This document shows positions 1 through 5,485 of a stretch of 7,491 nt of DNA, in pieces. The notes beneath the pieces are model-generated. The model did no database searches. It worked only from the letters and a program-made list of their open reading frames with translations, and was not told the DNA's origin. The stretch is taken from NCBI GenBank assembly GCA_016868515.1, contig VGGM01000064.1, positions 1 through 7,491 on the forward strand. The letters run 5' to 3'. Position numbers and translations under genes: made by a program. Within the stretch, counting starts at the first letter, position 1. Every line of letters begins with the position of its first letter. Source of the DNA: Bacteroidota bacterium (lineage in GTDB: Bacteria > Bacteroidota > Bacteroidia > Bacteroidales > VadinHA17).

Positions 1-2
1 AT

Positions 3-482
3 TTTGTATTTGAATCGCTGAAAGGACGGACAACCTTCTTCTTTTCGCTGGCCCAGTCTATAACCAGAATAAAATACCCCTCAATATCAACAACAATCAG
101 TGCCGATGAGCAGGGAAGGAAGAAAGAGCAGTTTATAGACATAAAAGCTGCCCTGGCTCCATTAGTCATGATAGCACGGATATATGCACTGCATAAGGGG
201 ATAAGGCTGAAGAGTACGGCCGACAGGATAAAAACATTAAGAGAGCTTAAGGGACTGAGTGAAGAGACGTGTGATGAACTATCCTATTTCCACAATTTTC
301 TAATGTATCACCGGATGCAATCACTCCTTGGTCAGGCGATAGGCAGAGAGGAATTTACGAATGACGTTGCTCTCTCGTCGCTGAACGAAACGGAGCAACT
401 AATACTCAGGAAGATAATATCACGTGCCGGCGGCTTCAATGATTTTCTTGCGGCAGAATTCATGAGCGCATTTCAGGGATGA
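3..482 (+). CDS. DUF294-type putative nucleotidyltransferase, C-terminal part (partial at 5' end)
   Basis: The frame is open from the left edge of the window to the TGA at 480-482, so this is the last 159 codons of a gene that begins outside. An ATG at 168 lies in frame but is internal: the codons before it read through without a stop and contain family-like sequence (IDIKAALAPLVMIARIYALH). That segment, followed by a helical stretch with LRELKGLSEE and FLMYHRMQ, resembles the C-terminal substrate-binding domain (DUF294_C) of GlnD-like proteins. Full-length members usually carry a cyclic-nucleotide-binding domain, a CBS pair and a nucleotidyltransferase-like domain upstream; none of these is visible here. 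Such proteins are often encoded beside SSS acetate-type symporters, as here, which suggests a regulatory role towards transport or acetate metabolism. The biochemical function of the family is poorly defined. The family call is from remembered motif patterns, not from a search. Confidence 0.75.
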   Translation, partial: FVFESLKGRTTFFFSLAQSITRIKYPSISTTISADEQGRKKEQFIDIKAALAPLVMIARIYALHKGIRLKSTADRIKTLRELKGLSEETCDELSYFHNFLMYHRMQSLLGQAIGREEFTNDVALSSLNETEQLILRKIISRAGGFNDFLAAEFMSAFQG

Positions 483-512
483 TTGTGTAAGAGAAAAATC
501 TTAATACATTTG
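482..512 (+). promoter_or_regulatory. Candidate Bacteroidota-type promoter for the symporter operon
   Basis: TACATTTG at 505-512 matches the Bacteroidota -7 consensus TAnnTTTG exactly. ATTG at 482-485, a three-of-four match to the -33 TTTG box, lies 19 bases upstream, within the usual spacer range. Transcription would begin near 517-520, leaving a leader of about 90 bases before the start at 609. The -33 box overlaps the stop codon of the upstream gene. The match is short and could be chance, but its position in the only sizeable gap before the six-gene cluster supports it. Confidence 0.45.
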
Positions 513-563
513 CTGACTGTTCAAATCTATGTCACTACAAAATGACCTATATAACTGCGCTGA

Positions 564-579
564 CAACCATGGTTGCAAC
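564..579. promoter_or_regulatory. Overlapping palindromes in the operon leader (candidate operator)
   Basis: CAACCATGGTTG at 564-575 is a perfect 12-base palindrome, and GTTGCAAC at 572-579 is a perfect 8-base palindrome that shares four bases with it. They lie about 45-60 bases downstream of the predicted transcription start and about 30 bases before the DUF4212 start. A dimeric regulator could bind here, or the RNA could fold into a short hairpin. No regulator is encoded in the window, and no known operator consensus is recognised, so the role is conjectural. Confidence 0.3.
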
Positions 580-608
580 GCCTAAGAATACTAACCTAAA
601 AACCATAA

Positions 609-1364
609 ATGGTGGAAACAGAAGATTACAGAATCAGTTTTTTCAGGCCGACCACGCATCGTGCAAGGCTTAACCGGAACCTGACCGTAAAGCTGTTCAT
701 AGCTTGGGCAGTTGCTATTTTCGGATTCCAGATACTTCTTAGGATCATTGAAAAACCTGTCCCTGAAGAGGGGCTTATCTCATTTTCAGCCGCATGGGAA
801 AAGATAGAGACCGGGGCTGCTGAGATTACTGACTACCAGGCTGCAGCGAGGCCGATTGTCCAGGTACTGGGCAAGTCGTCGCTGAAAGACAGCGAGTACG
901 AAGCATTGAAGGATGCGCTGGGGTGGATAGTTGCACAATTAATGCCTGATGATGAATTGAATGAACTCCAGAAAGAGGTTATTCATCTTAACCTTCTCAG
1001 AAATCAGATAACCTCTCTTAAGGATGACGGGTACATTAAGTCGAAAGAGGTGGTTGGGTTGAAGGCAGGCTCTGCCCTGGGCCTTGAAAATGGGTCACTG
1101 CTGGCGCTACTGCTGCCTTTGGGGCTGGATAATGACATGGCGCATGTTTCCCCTGAAAACAAGATGAAGGTGTCCGGAATATTGAGTACTTATATGATTC
1201 ACAATCGTTCATTTCTTACCGATACAATACTCCTTGGCTTTCCATTTCACTACTTCTATACGGCAGTATTCCTCCTCATCTTCTTTATCGGGTTATGCTG
1301 GTTCTACTGTTACAGGACTGACAGGGTGCATGCCAGACTCAATTTCACAGAACAGACTACATAA
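609..1364 (+). CDS. DUF4212 sodium/substrate symporter small subunit, long form with extracytoplasmic insertion
   Basis: The protein has 251 residues. The N-terminus (RARLNRNLTVKLFIAWAVAI, then FGFQILL) matches the first membrane segment of DUF4212 proteins, at residues 26-46. The C-terminus (GFPFHYFYTAVFLLIFF, then a second helix to residue 236 and basic RTDRVHARLN) matches the second. Ordinary DUF4212 proteins are about 80-100 residues with a short loop between the helices; here residues 47-208 separate them. Basic residues flank both helices on the outer ends, so both termini should be cytoplasmic and the long loop periplasmic. The loop is largely helical and charged, with a hydrophobic patch at residues 158-173 that might touch the membrane. 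The gene lies 32 bases before a VC_2705-type symporter, its expected partner. ATG 609 directly follows an in-frame TAA at 606-608, so no longer start is possible. No Shine-Dalgarno is seen. The role of the small subunit is not established. Confidence 0.75.
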   Translation: MVETEDYRISFFRPTTHRARLNRNLTVKLFIAWAVAIFGFQILLRIIEKPVPEEGLISFSAAWEKIETGAAEITDYQAAARPIVQVLGKSSLKDSEYEALKDALGWIVAQLMPDDELNELQKEVIHLNLLRNQITSLKDDGYIKSKEVVGLKAGSALGLENGSLLALLLPLGLDNDMAHVSPENKMKVSGILSTYMIHNRSFLTDTILLGFPFHYFYTAVFLLIFFIGLCWFYCYRTDRVHARLNFTEQTT

Positions 1365-1380
1365 TGTATTGACTTTAATC

Positions 1381-1386
1381 AGGGAG
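1381..1386 (+). promoter_or_regulatory. Ribosome binding site of the VC_2705-type symporter
   Basis: AGGGAG lies 10 bases before ATG 1397 in the 32-base gap after the DUF4212 gene. It is a partial match to the anti-Shine-Dalgarno core, supporting this start. Confidence 0.45.
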
Positions 1387-1396
1387 AAACGTAAAG

Positions 1397-3064
1397 ATGA
1401 AAAGAATATATTTACTCTTATTATTGTTCTTGCCGGCAGCTCTTTACGCTGCCAGCGACGTAACCCAACTGGAGGGTGGTTTCAAGGTCGGACCGGCTAT
1501 TATATTGATCCTGATACTTTCCCTTTTTATTCTTGTAGGAATTGTATTCAGGGCTAAAGACACAACCGACTACTATGCAGCAGGACGTAAAATATCGCGT
1601 GTGGGTTCAGGTATGGCGATTGCATCAAACTGGATGAGCGCAGCCTCATTTCTCGGCATGGCGGCACTGATGTATGACGTTGGATATCACGGACTGGCAT
1701 ATGTTGTGGGCTGGACAGGCGGATATGTTTTGTTGCTCATCCTGATGGCAGGGCAGATAAGGAGGTATGGCAAGTATACTGCTGCCGACTTCATCGGAGA
1801 CAGGTACTACTCAAGCTCATTGCGAACCATTGGTGCTGTTATTGCTATTGTAATCTCCATCGCATATGCTGTTGGTCAGTTTGGCGGTATAGGACTGATG
1901 TTCAAATGGGTACTGGGCATTAATTATCTGCCTGCCGTTTTAATTGGGGGGTCGGTGGTTCTGGCCTACACCCTCATTTCAGGAATGCTTGGTGTTACCA
2001 AGAACATGCAGATACAGTATATTATAATTATTTCTTCGTTCATAATTCCACTTTTCATCCTGACAGCCAGGTTTGATTACTTCTGGCTTATTCCACCAAT
2101 AGGCTATGGTTCTGTGGTGCAGGATATTGTTGAGGGGATTCAGATTTCGGAGAAATCGGGTCTATTCAATTCACTGGGCCATCATTTTGCAATTGTGCCA
2201 AGTCCGGAATATGCAATGCCCTGGGATCCTTCAACAGGTCAGACATTCTTCCAATGGATTGCGATTGCATTCTCGCTGATGATAGGAACAGCAGGATTGC
2301 CTCATGTTATCCAGAGATTCTATGTTGTCCCAAAGGTTAGTGATGCGAGGTGGTCTGTAGTGTGGGGCCTGTTCTTTATTTGCCTGCTCTACTGGAGCGC
2401 TCCTGCATATTCAGCCTTCGGAAAGCTTCTTTCGGCAAATCCGGAAGTAGGGAAACTGGCAAAGGATGCAATAGTAGTATATACTGCGCAACTTGGGGAT
2501 GTGCATCCACTTATAGTTGGATTGCTGGCGGCCGGAGGGGTCTCTGCAGCCTTCTCTACAGTTTCAGGACTGCTGGTGGCTGGTTCCTCTGCCTTTGCAC
2601 ACGACATTTACGTCAAAGTGATAAACCCGGTGGCAACTCCGAACCTTCAGCTAAGGGTAGCCAGGGTTAGTACTGTGATGATGGCAATCATAATTACAAT
2701 ATTGGCATTGTTTGATCTGGCCCTTATTGCCCAGCTTGTGGCAATAGCTTTCTCTATGGCAGGGTGCACGATATTCCCATTGTTTCTGCTGGGGATCTGG
2801 TGGAGCGGATCGAACAGGGCAGGAGCCAAGGCCGGACTGATTACAGGCAGTATCGTAACTCTGATATCGCTCACCTATCTCATCGGTGCGAAGGCAGGAT
2901 GGAACCTGCCCTGGTACGGCTTTGTATCCTATTACCTGGGAGCCTGGTATTTTGCCTGGATAGGAGCGCCTCTTGCTATTTTGGCTAATATTATAATATC
3001 AAAACTTACAAGGGAGACTCCCGTTGAAATAAGACAGTTCCTGATAGAAAAAGTACATTCTTGA
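1397..3064 (+). CDS. Sodium:solute symporter, VC_2705 subfamily (SSS family large subunit)
   Basis: This 555-residue protein has the usual length of the subfamily and about 13 hydrophobic segments. An N-terminal signal-like segment (MKRIYLLLLLFLPAALYAAS) precedes the first helix at about residues 33-51. Family motifs follow: DYYAAGRK (58-65), SNWMSAASFLG (77-87), GTAGLPHVIQRFYVVPK (297-313) and, in core helix 8, FSTVSGLLVAGSSAFAHDIY (386-405). Aligned by eye to vSGLT, Ser387 and Thr388 fall at the two Na2-site hydroxyl positions and Ala384 at the alanine ligand, so sodium coupling is likely. GTAGLPH and the following VPKVSDAR are typical of acetate-like SSS members. The partner small subunit is the DUF4212 gene just upstream. 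The substrate is unproven; a short monocarboxylate is the best guess. The TGA stop overlaps the possible TTG start of the next gene. Confidence 0.88.
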   Translation: MKRIYLLLLLFLPAALYAASDVTQLEGGFKVGPAIILILILSLFILVGIVFRAKDTTDYYAAGRKISRVGSGMAIASNWMSAASFLGMAALMYDVGYHGLAYVVGWTGGYVLLLILMAGQIRRYGKYTAADFIGDRYYSSSLRTIGAVIAIVISIAYAVGQFGGIGLMFKWVLGINYLPAVLIGGSVVLAYTLISGMLGVTKNMQIQYIIIISSFIIPLFILTARFDYFWLIPPIGYGSVVQDIVEGIQISEKSGLFNSLGHHFAIVPSPEYAMPWDPSTGQTFFQWIAIAFSLMIGTAGLPHVIQRFYVVPKVSDARWSVVWGLFFICLLYWSAPAYSAFGKLLSANPEVGKLAKDAIVVYTAQLGDVHPLIVGLLAAGGVSAAFSTVSGLLVAGSSAFAHDIYVKVINPVATPNLQLRVARVSTVMMAIIITILALFDLALIAQLVAIAFSMAGCTIFPLFLLGIWWSGSNRAGAKAGLITGSIVTLISLTYLIGAKAGWNLPWYGFVSYYLGAWYFAWIGAPLAILANIIISKLTRETPVEIRQFLIEKVHS

Positions 3065-3825
3065 TTTTGACTGCACAATTGGCGAATAAGGGCATAAGGA
3101 TGGTCATCCTGGTTATGATCATCCTTACCTTTATTGGCATTGTAATAGCAAAAATCCACTACGGCAATGTCAACAATGCCGTTGATCCCCGTATCAAAGA
3201 GGCCCTGATAATGTATGGCCGTTACAACAGGTTTGCCTCTGAAAACAATACTGAAATGGTGGTTGCGATACTCGACAGCATCAGAACCATTTATCTTTCG
3301 GTTCCGCACTACATGAGCTCCTATGAATTGGGAGTAGTAGAGAATAATCTGGCTTCAGTATATCTTACCCTGGCCCTGTCGCCGGCAGGTATTGATGAAA
3401 GAAAGCAGTTTCTGCTCTCTGCCGCAGAAGAGCATCTGCTTTCAGGAATAGATTACTACTCTGTATGGATCGGGCTGTTCGGTAATCTTACCGAAGCGCA
3501 GATCAGCGGAATTGTTGAGGAGGAATTCGGCGGAGATGAAACTTTAAGGGCCTCGGAGAACCTTGATGCAATAATCAGAAAAAGGATCAGGGATCTTCTC
3601 GATGCTCAGAAGGAGACACCCAGAAGGTTGTCAGTGAGTTATTCCAATATGGGAATAATCAGCCGGCACCGGGAAAAAGCAGAGGAGGCTGTCAGCTATT
3701 ATGAAAAGGCTCTTGAAATGTGGCCCGATAATCATACTGCCAGGAATAACCTGAACATCATTTTCGGGCTACCTGCGGTGAAACAGAGCTTCATAAGGAG
3801 GCTGTTTCCTCCGGACCGACTTTAA
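3061..3825 (+). CDS. Membrane-anchored TPR-repeat protein
   Basis: The protein has one hydrophobic helix near the N-terminus (about residues 14-31 of 254), then a soluble, mostly helical domain. Residues 189-222 (SVSYSNMGIISRHREKAEEA, then VSYYEKALEMWPDN) form a recognisable tetratricopeptide repeat; residues 89-133 may be a degenerate helical pair of the same type. The C-terminus is basic (FIRRLFPPDRL). The TTG at 3061 overlaps the TGA of the symporter gene (TTGA), suggesting translational coupling, and gives Lys10 and Arg13 ahead of the helix, fitting an N-in anchor with the TPR domain in the periplasm. The alternative ATG at 3100, with a weak AAGGG upstream, would give a 241-residue protein without those charges; the start is undecided. 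TPR domains bind other proteins, so a scaffold for the transporter or porin is possible but inferred. No specific family is recognised. Confidence 0.72.
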   Translation: MILTAQLANKGIRMVILVMIILTFIGIVIAKIHYGNVNNAVDPRIKEALIMYGRYNRFASENNTEMVVAILDSIRTIYLSVPHYMSSYELGVVENNLASVYLTLALSPAGIDERKQFLLSAAEEHLLSGIDYYSVWIGLFGNLTEAQISGIVEEEFGGDETLRASENLDAIIRKRIRDLLDAQKETPRRLSVSYSNMGIISRHREKAEEAVSYYEKALEMWPDNHTARNNLNIIFGLPAVKQSFIRRLFPPDRL

Positions 3826-3855
3826 AGTGCATAATGAGAGATTAAATATAATGAT

Positions 3856-5163
3856 ATGAAATTTACCAGACTATTGTCAGCATTGCCGGTGCTCTTCTTT
3901 GCTGCATTTGCTTCAGCTCAGACCCTCAGTGAACCGCCCAAATATGGTATCAGTTTTTCCGGGTTCCTGAAAACCGATTACTTCCTCGACACCCGCGAAG
4001 GTGTTTCGATAAGGGAGGGGCACTTTCTTCTATTCCCTAGGAATATATCCCCTGATGCAAACGGGAATGACATCTATGCCAGTCCGTCATTCAACTTTTT
4101 GTCGATTCAGACAAGACTAACGGGCAGAATTACTGCACCGGATGCTTTTGGTGCAAAAGTTTCAGGGATCCTTGAGGCAGATTTCTTCGGCAACGAGAAT
4201 GCCGCCTTTATTGATGCCAACGGATTCAGGCTGAGACACGCATATGCAAAGCTGAACTGGGAGAAAACCGAGCTGATAGCAGGTCAGTTCTGGCATCCCC
4301 TCTTTATTCCGGCATGCTTCTCAGGAGTGATCTCTTTCAATACGGGAGCCCCATTCCAGCCCTTTTCCCGGAATCCACAGGCGAGACTGACCTATAAGAC
4401 CGGAAAGTTAAGTGTTACGGGGGTGATGTCAGCCCAGCGCGACTTCGCCAGCCCTGGCGGGTCAACTCCGTTACGAAATAGCGCTACTCCAATCGTAAGC
4501 GGACTGATATCGTTTGAGACTATGAACAGTAGTACAGGGAAAGGGTTTCTGGCCGGTGCCGGCGCAGACTACAAAACCATACAGCCCTTTCAAACCACGA
4601 CATTACTGTTGCAGTCGTTTATTACTGATGAAAAGGTGAAGGGACTTTCGGCAACTGCCTATCTCAAAATCACAATGCCTGAATTCACCTGGAAGCTACA
4701 GACAATTTATGGCGAAAACCTGTTCGACCTGATTATGATGGGAGGATATGTGGTGAGTTCTCTGGCAGACCCGGCAACTAACCGGGTTACATACTCCACC
4801 CTTAATTACCATACCACATGGTCAGAAATCCAGACAACAGGAGATAAAGTGCAGTTCGCATTATGGGCCGGATATGCCCGTAATCTTGGCTCGAAGGAGA
4901 CCATTCTGGCCTATTCGAACCGGATTGATGGAACCGAAGTCACAACCCGGGGAGCCGATATGAAATCAGTAACGAGAATATCTCCAAGGATCGTTTTTAT
5001 TCAGGGGAAGTTCAACCTTGCCACTGAACTTGAATATACGACAGTGGCATATGCCACCAGGCGTACCGACGGCACCCTTAACCGCGACGATTATGGTAAG
5101 ATAACAGATTCACAGAACGTTGGTAATCTCAGGGTTCTTCTGTCAGCAATACTAAATTTCTGA
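3856..5163 (+). CDS. Outer-membrane beta-barrel porin, DcaP-like
   Basis: The 435-residue protein starts with a clear signal peptide: basic MKFTR, a hydrophobic core and an ASA|Q cleavage site after residue 21. The mature part is rich in alternating beta-strand patterns and ends in VLLSAILNF, with the terminal Phe typical of outer-membrane barrels. AKVSGILEADFFGN (100-113) followed by FRLRHAYAKLNWEKTELIAG (124-143) and QFWHPLF (144-150) resembles the conserved region of DcaP-type trimeric porins, which pass small organic acids. The family call rests on this region alone. It lies 30 bases after the TPR gene and 38 before the DUF485 gene, so it is probably co-transcribed and may supply substrate to the two symporters. 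There is no Shine-Dalgarno; the start is preceded by an AT-rich leader. A nearby ATG at 3851 is out of frame and stops at once. Confidence 0.8.
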   Translation: MKFTRLLSALPVLFFAAFASAQTLSEPPKYGISFSGFLKTDYFLDTREGVSIREGHFLLFPRNISPDANGNDIYASPSFNFLSIQTRLTGRITAPDAFGAKVSGILEADFFGNENAAFIDANGFRLRHAYAKLNWEKTELIAGQFWHPLFIPACFSGVISFNTGAPFQPFSRNPQARLTYKTGKLSVTGVMSAQRDFASPGGSTPLRNSATPIVSGLISFETMNSSTGKGFLAGAGADYKTIQPFQTTTLLLQSFITDEKVKGLSATAYLKITMPEFTWKLQTIYGENLFDLIMMGGYVVSSLADPATNRVTYSTLNYHTTWSEIQTTGDKVQFALWAGYARNLGSKETILAYSNRIDGTEVTTRGADMKSVTRISPRIVFIQGKFNLATELEYTTVAYATRRTDGTLNRDDYGKITDSQNVGNLRVLLSAILNF

Positions 5164-5201
5164 TAATATAAAACCTGTAATAATTTAAAAACAACAAAAA
5201 A

Positions 5202-5480
5202 ATGCACGGACCGGCAGCAAAACTTGGGGCTGACAATGCAGCAGCCAAAAAAGCAAAACTGGGAGTAATCCTGTTTTTCGTTTATCTGATAATTTACAGC
5301 GGATTTGTAGTAATAGGACTTTACGACCCCGATCTGATGGGGGCACATGTGCTTGGAAAGCAGAATCTGGCAATTGTGTACGGCTTCGGTTTGATAATCC
5401 TGGCCGTTGTTATGGGGTTTATCTACAATGCCGCCTGTACCAGAATGGAGAATAAAATGAACAATAAACAGGGGAGGTAG
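5202..5480 (+). CDS. DUF485 (YjcH-like) small inner-membrane protein
   Basis: This 92-residue protein has two membrane helices, about residues 20-40 (LGVILFFVYLIIYSGFVVIG) and 55-78 (NLAIVYGFGLIILAVVMGFI), joined by a short loop with YDPDLMG. This is the DUF485 pattern of E. coli YjcH, which is encoded directly before actP; here an ActP-like gene starts five bases downstream. Basic residues in the N-terminal tail (KK, K) and C-terminus place both ends in the cytoplasm. The start is preceded by an A-rich run and no Shine-Dalgarno, as common in Bacteroidota. The last codons contain the strong ribosome binding site of the next gene, so the two are probably translated in tandem. The family is thought to be an accessory to acetate permease, but its role is not established. 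Confidence 0.85.
   Translation: MHGPAAKLGADNAAAKKAKLGVILFFVYLIIYSGFVVIGLYDPDLMGAHVLGKQNLAIVYGFGLIILAVVMGFIYNAACTRMENKMNNKQGR
5471..5477 (+). promoter_or_regulatory. Strong Shine-Dalgarno of the ActP-like gene
   Basis: GGGGAGG lies eight bases before ATG 5486, inside the last codons of the DUF485 gene. It is the best Shine-Dalgarno in the window and fixes the symporter start. The starts at 609, 3856 and 5202 lack one. Confidence 0.7.
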
Positions 5481-5485
5481 CTGCT

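Noticed and set aside
168..482. A stand-alone 104-residue gene starting at ATG 168
   Set aside because: The same frame is open to the window edge, and the residues before ATG 168 belong to the same DUF294_C-like domain, so this is an internal Met of a longer gene.
1234..1557. Open frame of 107 codons on the + strand spanning the DUF4212/symporter junction
   Set aside because: It overlaps the second helix of the DUF4212 protein and the N-terminus of the symporter in another frame, and its product is low in recognisable structure.
2932..3309. Open frame of 125 codons on the - strand across the symporter/TPR junction
   Set aside because: It is antisense to two well-supported genes and shows no recognisable domain or start context.
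5181..5188. TAATTTAA as a second -7 box before the DUF485 gene
   Set aside because: It misses two bases of TAnnTTTG, and no -33 box lies at proper distance. The 38-base gap fits an operon junction better.
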